Below are positions 53,755 to 61,638 of a stretch of DNA of 64,000 nt, piece after piece; the first letter of the stretch is position 1; each line of letters starts with the position of its first letter. This stretch comes from Haloterrigena sp. KLK7. Its GTDB lineage: Archaea > Halobacteriota > Halobacteria > Halobacteriales > Natrialbaceae. The position numbers were made by a program, and so were the translations under genes. The DNA lies in the NCBI RefSeq assembly GCF_037914945.1, contig NZ_CP149787.1:1984001-2048000 (forward strand), in the 5' to 3' direction. The notes under the pieces were generated by a model, which was not told the DNA's origin, ran no database searches, and saw nothing but the letters and a program-made list of their open reading frames with translations.

Positions 53755-53847
53755 AGACGACCGTATCCGTCCCCGTTCGCGTCTTCGAACGGCGCGTGGC
53801 TGAAATGGGAGTCTCCGGCCAATCGCGGCAACGGGGAATTGCCACCC

Positions 53848-54087
53848 CCTCCCCAGCCGATTCGCTCGCTTCATCTGCTCACGGGCGCTGCGGGACGGCG
53901 AAGCCGTCCCGGCAGTCGCGGCGCATAGCGCCGCGCACTGCTCGTTCGCATGGTATGCGGGACCTCCGGTCCCGCACTACTCGCTCATCCCTCGCGCAGC
54001 GTCGGCGATCAGTTCTCGCTGTCGCTCACGGTTCACTCCGTTCACCGTTCGCCTCGCTCGAACGTGATCGACAGCGCGCGCCACCGC
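53848..54087. repeat. Hairpin-rich interspersed repeat, copy 1
   Basis: The 410-nt region 53755-54164 has no gene. It holds an element sharing three blocks with 60555-60692: CTCCCCAGCCGATTC near the left end, TCATCCCTCGCGCAG in the middle, and CAGCGCGCGCCACCGC at the right end. Between the first two blocks there are three perfect hairpins in a row: CGGGACGGC/GCCGTCCCG (53891-53911), CGCGGCGC/GCGCCGCG (53917-53935) and TGCGGGACC/GGTCCCGCA (53956-53976). A fourth weaker one, CGTTCG/CGAACG, precedes the right block. Confidence 0.75.
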
Positions 54088-54164
54088 ACTTAGCCCGCCA
54101 AAGCGACTGGACGAGCAGTGTCTACCGCGGTCACTCGAGAACGAATCGAGGACGGACCGGCCGT

Positions 54165-55007
54165 TCAGTCCGCGGAAATCTCGCAGCTGCCCTCGTAGCT
54201 GACGTCCTCGACCGATTCGATCTCGGGCTCGTCGCCACAGACCGGACAGGTCGGGTTCGACTGGATCGGGACTTCCTCGAAGGTCATGTCCATCGCGTCG
54301 TACATGAGCAGGCGGCCCTCGAGGAGGTCGCCCGTCCCGAGGACGTACTTGACGACCTCGGTGGCCTGAATGCAGCCGACGGTGCCGGGCAGGACGCCGA
54401 GGACGCCGGTCGTGGCGCAGTCGGGGACGGTGCCCGGCTCGGGCGCCTCGGGGAAGATACAGCGGTAACAGGGCGGGGAATCGTCTGTTCCCTCCCCGCG
54501 CTCGTTCGTGAACGTCGTGACCTGCCCCTCGAAGCGGTAGATCGCGCCGTGGGAGAGCGGCGTCCCGGTGAGGACGCAGTGGTCGTTGAGCAGATACCGG
54601 GTCCCGAAGTTGTCGCTGGCGTCGAGAACGACGTCGTAGTCGGCGACCAGTTCGCCGACGTTGGCCGCGGTGAGGCGGGTCTCGTGGGTGTCGACGTCGA
54701 TGTCGGGGTTCAGCGCCGCGACGTAGTCGGCCGCGCTCTCGACCTTCGGGCGGCCGACGTCGCCGTCGCCGTGGACGATCTGGCGCTGCAGGTTCGATCG
54801 CTCGACGACGTCGTCGTCGACGATTCCCAGCCGGCCGATCCCCGCCGCCGCGAGGTACTGGATCGCCGGCGAGCCCAGCCCGCCCGCCCCCACGACGAGC
54901 ACGCTGGCCTCGAGCAGCCGCTGTTGGCCCTCGGGACCGATCTCGTCCATGATCACGTGTCTCGAGTAGCGATCGAGTTGGGTCGCATCGAGGCGGAGGT
55001 CGCTCAT
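54165..55007 (-). CDS. ubaA: E1-like SAMP-activating enzyme UbaA (ThiF/MoeB family)
   Basis: A 280-residue adenylyltransferase that activates the C-terminus of ubiquitin-like SAMP proteins, serving both protein modification and sulfur transfer to tRNA and molybdopterin. ATP-binding motifs are VLVVGAGGLGSPAIQYLA and DDDVVERSNLQRQIVHGDGDVG, followed by VLDASDNFGTRYLLND. The zinc cysteines CYRC and CPVC are present, as is DCATTGVLG with the likely active-site Cys known from Haloferax UbaA. The start at 55007 matches the family N-terminus MSDLRLDATQLDRYSRH. Haloarchaea usually have a single such enzyme. Confidence 0.93.
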   Translation of the reverse strand: MSDLRLDATQLDRYSRHVIMDEIGPEGQQRLLEASVLVVGAGGLGSPAIQYLAAAGIGRLGIVDDDVVERSNLQRQIVHGDGDVGRPKVESAADYVAALNPDIDVDTHETRLTAANVGELVADYDVVLDASDNFGTRYLLNDHCVLTGTPLSHGAIYRFEGQVTTFTNERGEGTDDSPPCYRCIFPEAPEPGTVPDCATTGVLGVLPGTVGCIQATEVVKYVLGTGDLLEGRLLMYDAMDMTFEEVPIQSNPTCPVCGDEPEIESVEDVSYEGSCEISAD

Positions 55008-55192
55008 GGCCGATAGTTGGGCCGAGACCGAGAAAAGTCCGCGGGTCGTCCCAGGGGCGCTGGACCGCCCATCGGACGACTCGAGCGTCGCAGTCGACCG
55101 TCGGTCATCGGTTCGGCGATGGTGTTCGGTGGTCGAGGCAGATCTAGGGGCCAACCCAATCGTTTAATACTGTGGCAGCCATTGACACACTT

Positions 55193-55378
55193 ATGGCAAC
55201 CTCACCCAATGACGGCGGTGACGACGTCATCGACCAATTCCTCTCGGACCGCGGTCACACCGTAGAACGAGTCGGGTGGGAGCAGGAGTATAACAAGAAG
55301 CAGTGCCCCGACTGTGGCGGCCTCCACGACACGTCCGCCACGGCCTGTACCGTCTGTGGGTGGGAACCGACGCCGTAG
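55193..55378 (+). CDS. HVO_0416-family zinc finger micro-protein
   Basis: A 61-residue protein, DDVIDQFLSDRGHTVERVGWEQEYN then KKQCPDCGGLHDTSATACTVCGWEP, with two CxxC knuckles for one zinc. The whole pattern matches the haloarchaeal HVO_0416-type zinc-finger family. CGTTTAATAC centred about 27 nt before the ATG at 55193 indicates a leaderless mRNA. Function is unknown. Confidence 0.85.
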   Translation: MATSPNDGGDDVIDQFLSDRGHTVERVGWEQEYNKKQCPDCGGLHDTSATACTVCGWEPTP

Positions 55379-55540
55379 TCACGGCGTCGGGTCGCTCGTT
55401 TTCGGCGTCCGCTGAACCGCGATCAGAGGCAGCGCTCGCTGGTCCGACGACGGGGAATCAGTGCTAATTCGGCCGTAATTTCAACGTTCAACATGCGATA
55501 CAATTATAACGTATGGTTACCCTATAGTTCGCTGAGAACA

Positions 55541-55699
55541 ATGCCGGAATGCCAGAACTGCGGCGCGTTCGTAACGGATGCCTACGCACGCGTGTTCACG
55601 CCGCGCAACGTCGACGATCCGCGGGTCTGTCCCGACTGTCAGGACAAGATCCGCGACGGTGCCGACGTGCGAAACGCCCGCTCCCCGCGAAACCCCTGA
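55541..55699 (+). CDS. DUF7563-like zinc-ribbon micro-protein
   Basis: A 52-residue protein, MPECQNCGAFVTDAYARVF ... RVCPDCQDKIRDGADVRNAR, with two CxxC pairs 26 residues apart. It matches the haloarchaeal DUF7563 pattern as I remember it. The ATG at 55541 is used because the in-frame sequence before it is AT-rich promoter DNA (CCTATAGTTC at 55521-55530), not coding. Function is unknown. Confidence 0.82.
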   Translation: MPECQNCGAFVTDAYARVFTPRNVDDPRVCPDCQDKIRDGADVRNARSPRNP

Positions 55700-55797
55700 G
55701 ACGTTTCGAAACGATCCGTTTCGTCGTCGAACGGCTGTCGATTTTTGCCGACGAAAACCCACGTGACTTATGGGTATTGCGACCCTGAACAGGGATA

Positions 55798-57672
55798 ATG
55801 GCTACCACGGAGACGAAGGTGACCCGGTTGTTCGGTGGTCCGGGCAGCGGGAAGACCACTGCCCTGCTCGACCACGTCGAAGAGATCCTCGAGGAGGAGG
55901 GCGTGACCTTCCGGGATATCCTCGTCGTCTCGTACACGCGAGCGGCAGCACAGGAGGTTCGTGAGCGACTGGCCGAGCGACTCGGCGAGAGTCCCCGCGC
56001 GCTGCAGGGGAACGTCTGTACGATGCACGCGAAGGCCTACGAGCTGCTGGACCTCTCCCGAAGCGACGTCATCGGCGAGTCCGACAAGGAGGAGTTCTGC
56101 GAGCAGTACGGCCTCGAGTACGAGGACGAGTACTCGGGCGCCGGTCGCCGCACCGCCCGATCGACGACGATCGGCAACAAGGTCATCGCGACCAGTCAGT
56201 GGCTCCAGCGGACGCGACGGGACGTCACGGACTGGTACGACGTTCCCTTCCAGTGGAACGACGAGGAGGTCCGACTGCCGCCCGAGATCGACCCCAACGC
56301 CCAGGAGGGCAACAAGTACACCCCGACCTGGCCCAGCGACGACGATCGGATCGACGTCCCCGAGGCGATCCGCGCCTGGCGCTCCTACAAGGGCGAGGAG
56401 GGCAAGATCGGCTTCGCGGACATGCTCGAGCGGGTCGCACAGCGCTCTCTGCTGCCGAACGTCGACTTCCTGGTGATCGACGAGTTTCAGGACATCACCA
56501 CGCTGCAGTACGACGTCTACGAGGAGTGGAAACCCCACATGCGGCAGGTGCTGATCGCCGGCGACGACGACCAGGTCGTCTACTCCTGGCAGGGCGCCGA
56601 TCCCGCGCTCCTACTCGACGAGGAAGTCGACGAGGACGTCATTCTCCCCAACTCCTACCGACTGCCGTCGAACGTCCTCAACGCGGTGAACAAGGAGATT
56701 CGCCACATCGAGACGCGCCAGGACAAGGACTTAAAGCCCCGTAAGGAGGGCGGCGCCGTCGAAGCCCGCGCGAACGCGTCGATGCTCGACGTCGTCAGGA
56801 ACGTTCGGCGGACGCTCAACCAGACTGACGGCACCGTCATGGTGTTGTTCCGGGCGCGCTACCAGATGTTCCAGTTCATCGACGAGTTCATCACCGAGGG
56901 CGTCCCCTTCACGTCGCTGACCGACCAGCGGATGTGGACCGACCGACTCACCCAGTACGTCCGGGCCGTCGAGGCCATCGACGAGGGCGAGGACGTCACC
57001 GGTCTGCAGGCGCGGCGACTCGCCGACATGCTTCAGGAGTCGGCCTTCGGGACCAACGATCGCGACGACCTGTTCGACACAATCGACGACCGCCAGGAGG
57101 AGGCCGGCATCGACGACCTCGAGGAGCTCATGATCCCCGCCGACGTCGTCGAGGACCACGTCCCGTTCATGCCCGGTCCCGCCTCGGCGGCCGACATGGT
57201 CCGGAAGGTCACCAACTTCCAGACGAAGAGCGTCCAGTCGTACTTCGCGATCGGCGAGTACCTCGGGATGGAGACCGACCGCGTCCGCGTGGGCACGATC
57301 CACTCCGCGAAGGGTCGCGAGGCCGACCACGTCATCGTCGGCACCGACCTCACCGAGAAGGTCGTCGAGCAGATGGTCGCCACCGTCGACGACCCCACTG
57401 ACATTCCCGGCTGCGAGGAGTTCACCAAGAACACGTCGCCGGTTCCCGTCCTGACCGACAACGAACGCCGCGTCTTCTACGTCGGCATGTCCCGGGCCCG
57501 CGAACGGCTCGTGCTCCTCGAGAACCTGGTCGACGGCGCGCCGACGCTCCCGATCGACGTCCTGCTCAACAACCGGCTGACCGAGATGCCGCTGGAGGAA
57601 CTGGTCGAGCAGGCCCAGCAGCCCCAGGACGCCGACGCGGACGACAACGAGGTCGAAGCCGAAGCGCCGTGA
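55798..57672 (+). CDS. UvrD/REP-type superfamily 1 DNA helicase
   Basis: A 624-residue 3'-5' helicase. Motif I is LFGGPGSGKTTALLDHV (residues 12-28), motif Ia is VVSYTRAAAQEVRERL, motif II is LVIDEFQDITTLQ, motif III is IAGDDDQVVYSWQGADP, motif IV is LPNSYRLPSNVLN and motif VI is RRVFYVGMSRARERLVLL. It is slightly shorter than bacterial UvrD. The role is probably DNA repair or clearing of recombination intermediates. Its stop overlaps the start of an M24-like gene (GTGA), so the two are translated together. Confidence 0.94.
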   Translation: MATTETKVTRLFGGPGSGKTTALLDHVEEILEEEGVTFRDILVVSYTRAAAQEVRERLAERLGESPRALQGNVCTMHAKAYELLDLSRSDVIGESDKEEFCEQYGLEYEDEYSGAGRRTARSTTIGNKVIATSQWLQRTRRDVTDWYDVPFQWNDEEVRLPPEIDPNAQEGNKYTPTWPSDDDRIDVPEAIRAWRSYKGEEGKIGFADMLERVAQRSLLPNVDFLVIDEFQDITTLQYDVYEEWKPHMRQVLIAGDDDQVVYSWQGADPALLLDEEVDEDVILPNSYRLPSNVLNAVNKEIRHIETRQDKDLKPRKEGGAVEARANASMLDVVRNVRRTLNQTDGTVMVLFRARYQMFQFIDEFITEGVPFTSLTDQRMWTDRLTQYVRAVEAIDEGEDVTGLQARRLADMLQESAFGTNDRDDLFDTIDDRQEEAGIDDLEELMIPADVVEDHVPFMPGPASAADMVRKVTNFQTKSVQSYFAIGEYLGMETDRVRVGTIHSAKGREADHVIVGTDLTEKVVEQMVATVDDPTDIPGCEEFTKNTSPVPVLTDNERRVFYVGMSRARERLVLLENLVDGAPTLPIDVLLNNRLTEMPLEELVEQAQQPQDADADDNEVEAEAP

Positions 57673-58853
57673 CCGACGCCGACTCGACCGCGGGCGACGC
57701 GGTCGACACTGCCACCGCCCCCGCAGGCGACGTCGCCACGCGCCTCGAGTCGCTTCTCACCGACACCCTCGAGCGACGCGACGCCGCGGCGTTCGTCCAC
57801 GTCGGGACTCCGCGCGATCCGGGGATCCGGTACTGTCGGTCGGCCCTCGAGGATGTCGAGGGCCGGTCGACGGCCGATCGAGAGCGGACGCTCACGGCCG
57901 TCGCGTTCGACGGCGACGCCGGCGAGTGGATCGCGGTCACGGCCGCCGACGCGTCGTCCCATCCCGCTCGGGCGCTCGCCTCGCGACTGGCCGACCGCGT
58001 CGACGGCGGGACGGTCCTGACGCCGGCGCGGCTGCCCCACGACGCCGCGCTCTACCTCGAGGAGGCCGACTTCGAACCGGCCTCGACGGACGTCCTCGAA
58101 CGCGCTCGAGCGGCGAAGACGCCGGCCGAACGCGAGCGGATCGCCGCGGCCCAGACCGCCGCGGCCGCCGGTATCCGTCGAGCGGCCGCGCTGCTCGCCG
58201 ACGCGACGGTCGCGGACGGCCGCCTCGCGGCCGACGGCGAGGCCGTGACGCCGGCCCACCTCCGGACGGTAATCGACGAGGGCGTCGTGGCAGCGGGCGC
58301 GTTTCCAGCCGGTAACACCGTCGTTAACCCCGATCCCGGACACGCGCCCTCGAGTCGCGACGCGGCCGACGAACCACTTCGCCCCGCCGAGCCGATCGTC
58401 CTCGAGACGGCGCCACGCGGCCCGGACGGTTACCACGGCGGTCTCGTCCGCACGCTCGTCGTCGACGGCGACGGCGGCCGGGAGCGGCGGGCCCACGTCG
58501 GCGCGACCCAGTCGTTTCGCTCCGCGGCGGCGATGCTGACCGCCGACGCCGAGTCGGTCACCGCCGTCGAGGCCGACCTCGAGGCCGAGGTCCGCGCGTT
58601 CGGCTTCGAGGACCCCGACGCCGTCGCGACGCGCGTCGGCGGCGTCGGCCTCGAGCCTCGAGAGCGACCGCTCGCGGGCGGCGACGAGATCGGTCCGGGG
58701 AGCGTCGTTCGACTCGAGTCGGCCGTCCGCGTCGACGGCGACCGCTGGCTGCGGATCGCCGACCTCCTCGTGAAGGGCGACGCGGGGGAACGGGCGACCT
58801 ATCTGGCGGCGCCGTCGCGCTCGCTCGAGCCGCGGGCGCTGCTCGAGGAGTAG
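57669..58853 (+). CDS. M24 (creatinase/aminopeptidase fold) family protein, likely catalytically dead
   Basis: A 394-residue protein starting at GTG 57669, overlapping the helicase stop. The first half resembles the creatinase N-terminal domain and the second the pita-bread fold: KTPAERERIAAAQTAAAAGIRRAAALL, then AFPAGNTVVNPDPGHAPSS and PIVLETAPRGPDGYHGGLVRTLVVDGDGG. Active M24 enzymes have two Asp, one His and two Glu; here both Asp positions in that last segment are replaced (Glu and Gly). No metal site can be assembled, so it may be a pseudoenzyme that binds something. Confidence 0.8.
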   Translation: MTDADSTAGDAVDTATAPAGDVATRLESLLTDTLERRDAAAFVHVGTPRDPGIRYCRSALEDVEGRSTADRERTLTAVAFDGDAGEWIAVTAADASSHPARALASRLADRVDGGTVLTPARLPHDAALYLEEADFEPASTDVLERARAAKTPAERERIAAAQTAAAAGIRRAAALLADATVADGRLAADGEAVTPAHLRTVIDEGVVAAGAFPAGNTVVNPDPGHAPSSRDAADEPLRPAEPIVLETAPRGPDGYHGGLVRTLVVDGDGGRERRAHVGATQSFRSAAAMLTADAESVTAVEADLEAEVRAFGFEDPDAVATRVGGVGLEPRERPLAGGDEIGPGSVVRLESAVRVDGDRWLRIADLLVKGDAGERATYLAAPSRSLEPRALLEE

Positions 58854-58875
58854 CGGCGTCGGGCGCGCTCAGCGC

Positions 58876-59028
58876 TCAGCCGTCGGCGTCGGTATCGTTC
58901 GTCGAGCGCTCGTCGGTCGCGTCGCTGTCCGTCTCTGTTTCGGAACGAGTCACTCGAGCGTAGAGGCTCAGAACGGCTTCACTCACGAGGGAGACGGCGT
59001 GAACGAGCGCGATGACGAGGTCGGACAT
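58876..59028 (-). CDS. 50-residue protein with an N-terminal helix and acidic tail
   Basis: The frame reads MSDLVIALVHAVSLVSEAVL, a hydrophobic or amphipathic helix, followed by YARVTRS and a tail of Glu, Thr, Asp and Ser. It lies 49 nt after the 94-residue membrane protein on the same strand and is probably co-transcribed. Below normal gene-calling size; family not recognised. Confidence 0.5.
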   Translation of the reverse strand: MSDLVIALVHAVSLVSEAVLSLYARVTRSETETDSDATDERSTNDTDADG

Positions 59029-59077
59029 CTATCGGTTCGATACTCGCTCCGGCGGAATAGTTGTTGTTGATCGAACA

Positions 59078-59362
59078 CTATCGCTGTTCGTCCTCGGGAG
59101 TCACGTCCACGATGTCGCGGTCCTCGTCCTCTGGCTCCGGCTCGCTGACGACCGATCCGACGACCCGTTTGACGGCCAGTTCCGGGAGGTCCGACGGCGT
59201 CGTCATGCGGTGCTGGACGACGACGAGCAACACCGCGAGGGAGACCAAGACGGCCCCGACGAGCGTCTTCCCGTCGATCAGGAACTGAACCCCGGCCATG
59301 GCGGCGGGAAGCGCGAAGACGAGCGTGCCCGCGAGTTTGATCGTGTCGATGATACCGGCCAT
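59078..59362 (-). CDS. DUF7533-like two-helix membrane protein
   Basis: A 94-residue protein: IIDTIKLAGTLVFALPAAMAG (first helix), FLIDGKTLVGAVLVSLAVLLVVVQ (second helix), TTPSDLPELAVKRVVGSVV and an acidic tail. The TTPSDLP loop resembles what I recall of DUF7533. The ATG at 59362 is used rather than upstream in-frame codons that overlap the riboflavin synthase promoter. Function is unknown. Confidence 0.78.
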   Translation of the reverse strand: MAGIIDTIKLAGTLVFALPAAMAGVQFLIDGKTLVGAVLVSLAVLLVVVQHRMTTPSDLPELAVKRVVGSVVSEPEPEDEDRDIVDVTPEDEQR

Positions 59363-59495
59363 TACCCGGGGTACGCGCGATGCCGTCAAAAACGCGGCGA
59401 CTCCGTCACTGCCGTCGCCGCGTTCTTGGGGACCACAGAACTGGAACGAGTTCCGAGTTCGGAACGGCTTTATCCGTCGACTCGGACGTTCGCAT

Positions 59496-60101
59496 ATGTT
59501 CACGGGAATCGTCGAGGAGACCGGCGAGATCGTCGCCCGCGAGCGGACCGACGACGGGCTCCGTCTTCGCATCGGCGCCGACGAGGTCGCGACGGGCCTC
59601 GAGCACGGCCAGAGCATCAGCGTCAGCGGCGTCTGTCTGACGGTCGAACGCTTCGAACCGAGCGCGTGGTTCGAGGTCTTCCTCGCGACCGAGACGGTCG
59701 AGCGGACCTATCTGGGCGCACTCGAGGAGGGGGACGTCGTCAACTTAGAGCGGGCGATGCCGGCCGACGGCCGGTTCGACGGCCACGTCGTGCAGGGCCA
59801 CGTCGACGCGGTGGCGACGGTGACGGATATCGAGTCCGTGGAGGAGGACTGGTTCTTCGAGTTCGAACTGCCCGAGGGGTACGGCCGCTACGTCGTCGAG
59901 AAGGGGTCGATCACGCTCGACGGAATTAGCCTCACCGTCGCCGACTTAGACGAGGCCGCGGGTCGGGTGACCGTCGCCATCATCCCGACGACCTACGAGC
60001 TCACGACGCTTTCGGAGAAGTCGGTCGGCGATCCGGTCCACCTCGAGGTCGACGTCCTCGCGAAGTACGTCGAACGACTGCTCGAAGCGCGGTTCGAGTG
60101 A
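59496..60101 (+). CDS. ribE: Riboflavin synthase (lumazine-binding repeat type)
   Basis: A 201-residue enzyme that dismutates two 6,7-dimethyl-8-ribityllumazine molecules to riboflavin. The family start MFTGIVEETGEIV and both internal lumazine-binding repeats are clear: SGVCLTVERFEPSAWFEVFLATETVERTYLG in the first half and GSITLDGISLTVADLDEAAGRVTVAIIPTTYELTTL in the second. This is the bacterial-type alpha subunit that haloarchaea use, not the unrelated RibC of methanogens. CTTTATCC about 27 nt before the ATG fits a leaderless start. Confidence 0.96.
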   Translation: MFTGIVEETGEIVARERTDDGLRLRIGADEVATGLEHGQSISVSGVCLTVERFEPSAWFEVFLATETVERTYLGALEEGDVVNLERAMPADGRFDGHVVQGHVDAVATVTDIESVEEDWFFEFELPEGYGRYVVEKGSITLDGISLTVADLDEAAGRVTVAIIPTTYELTTLSEKSVGDPVHLEVDVLAKYVERLLEARFE

Positions 60102-60258
60102 CGACTCCGTCGGTGAGTCCGCTCATCGTTCCCGTCATAATTTCGGCTACTTACCGAAACCGCTCCGCTGGGACCGGACGGTCGATACAGAGCACCGCTT
60201 ACTGATTGTTTTCTAATATATCGGAAAGGTATTTGGCGCTCGAATATGTAAGTCAAAT

Positions 60259-60474
60259 ATGGTCTCTGCGAATGGTCGCATTCCGAGGGAGTTACCGACC
60301 CCAGTACGTCTCGGACTCGCTATCGCCCTCATCGGTAGTTTCGCGCTCGCTATGTACACGATGCAACCCTTACTGTGGCTGTTCAGCGTCGTCGCTGTCG
60401 GGTTGACGCTCTACCTGTTCTCTCTGTTTTATCGACTAGTGATCGCCGTCGAAACGATTGCTCGCAAATTGTAA
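60259..60474 (+). CDS. Small two-helix membrane protein
   Basis: A 71-residue protein with a polar start (MVSANGRIPRELPTPVRL), two or three helices (LGLAIALIGSFALAMYTM and LWLFSVVAVGLTLYLFSLFYRLVIAV) and a short basic end. The sequence is lower in G+C than its neighbours. GTATTTGG centred about 27 nt upstream is a possible TATA box. Family not recognised. Confidence 0.65.
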   Translation: MVSANGRIPRELPTPVRLGLAIALIGSFALAMYTMQPLLWLFSVVAVGLTLYLFSLFYRLVIAVETIARKL

Positions 60475-60554
60475 ACGACGCGCAGAGCACAAGACAGTGA
60501 TCCTCCGAAAATACTTCCGCAGTCCGTTCTCGTGGCAGCTGTGAGTTCCACGGT

Positions 60555-60692
60555 CCTCCCCAGCCGATTCACTCACTCACTTCGCTCGTTCGTTCATCCC
60601 TCGCGCAGATTCGTGCCGCGGTTCGTCGCCGGCGAGGACCTCACTTCGTTCGGACCTCGCAGCACTCACCGCGGCACAGCGCGCGCCACCGC
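60555..60692. repeat. Hairpin-rich interspersed repeat, copy 2
   Basis: Shares CTCCCCAGCCGATTC, TCATCCCTCGCGCAG and CAGCGCGCGCCACCGC with the element at 53848-54087, in the same order and orientation, but with different DNA between the blocks. A perfect 9-bp outer stem GTGCCGCGG (60613-60621)/CCGCGGCAC (60669-60677) encloses an inner 6-bp stem GCGAGG/CCTCGC. The rest of 60475-60750 holds no gene. Confidence 0.75.
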
Positions 60693-60750
60693 GTGGTATT
60701 CGTCTGTCGCTCGACTCCCGCTGGAGGGGGTCGAGCAGATTTGAGCGCGC

Positions 60751-61536
60751 CTAACTCCGCAACAGCCCGCCGTCGATCGGGAGCGCGACGCCGTTGACGA
60801 AACTTCCGCGGGGACTCGAGAGCAGCGCCACGACGTCGCCCAGTTCGCTGGGCTCGCCGAGGCGGTCCATCGGGATGTCGCTCGACATGTCCGCCAGCCC
60901 CTCCTCGTAGTCCTCGTAGACGCCGCGCTCGATGTTCGCCTCGATGAGCTCCTCGATGCGGGGCGTCTCGATCGTTCCCGGGAGGACCGCGTTCGCGCGG
61001 ATCTCGGGCGCGAACTCCCGCGAGACCGTCTTGACGAGGCCGATCACGCCGCGGCGCACGGAGTTCGACAGCAGGAGGCCGTCGGCCACCTCGCGGACCG
61101 TTCGGGACGTGATGCAGGTGATCGTCCCGTACTCGGACTCGAGGAGGTGCTCGTGGGCGTTCTCGATCGTCCAGACGACGCTCATCACCAGCAGGTCGTA
61201 GGCCTGGTACCAGTCCTGTTCGTCGGTCTCGAGGAAGGTCGTACTCGGCGGACCGCCCGAGGAGGTGACGAGGTGATCGATCCCGCCGAAGGCGTCGACC
61301 GTCTCGCTGACGAGGTGGGAGACCTCGTCGGGGTCCGTGAGGTCGGTCGGCGTCGCCCGAACCTCGCCGTCGCCGACCTCGGCGAGTTCCTCGCGGGTCT
61401 CCTCGAGGCGCTCCTCGTCGCGTCCGCAGATCATCACGTTCGCGCCCTCCTCGGCCAGGGCCTCGGCGCTCGCGAAGCCGAGGCCGCTCGAGGAGGCCGT
61501 CACCAGTGCGCTGTTCTCGTCGAGTTCGAGGTCCAT
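60751..61536 (-). CDS. Atypical short-chain dehydrogenase/reductase
   Basis: A 261-residue Rossmann protein. The cofactor loop is ALVTASSSGLGFASAEALAEEG with VMICGRDEERL, and the second motif is LVTSSGG where most SDRs have NNAG. At the active site the usual Tyr-x3-Lys is replaced: LLLSNSVRRGVIGLVKTVSREFAP has Ser at the Tyr position and Arg at the Lys position. This SNxxR variant recurs in a known branch of SDRs, so the change is a subfamily feature rather than decay. The reaction is unknown, and the protein may not be a standard reductase. Confidence 0.88.
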   Translation of the reverse strand: MDLELDENSALVTASSSGLGFASAEALAEEGANVMICGRDEERLEETREELAEVGDGEVRATPTDLTDPDEVSHLVSETVDAFGGIDHLVTSSGGPPSTTFLETDEQDWYQAYDLLVMSVVWTIENAHEHLLESEYGTITCITSRTVREVADGLLLSNSVRRGVIGLVKTVSREFAPEIRANAVLPGTIETPRIEELIEANIERGVYEDYEEGLADMSSDIPMDRLGEPSELGDVVALLSSPRGSFVNGVALPIDGGLLRS

Positions 61537-61638
61537 GCGCGTACCCAGGGCGACGAACTACAAAATCCCGGTGCCAGTGGCAAGGGAGTCACGAGCAGCC
61601 AGTTGCGGCGCGGCGAGGTCGGTCGGACGGACGGCCGT

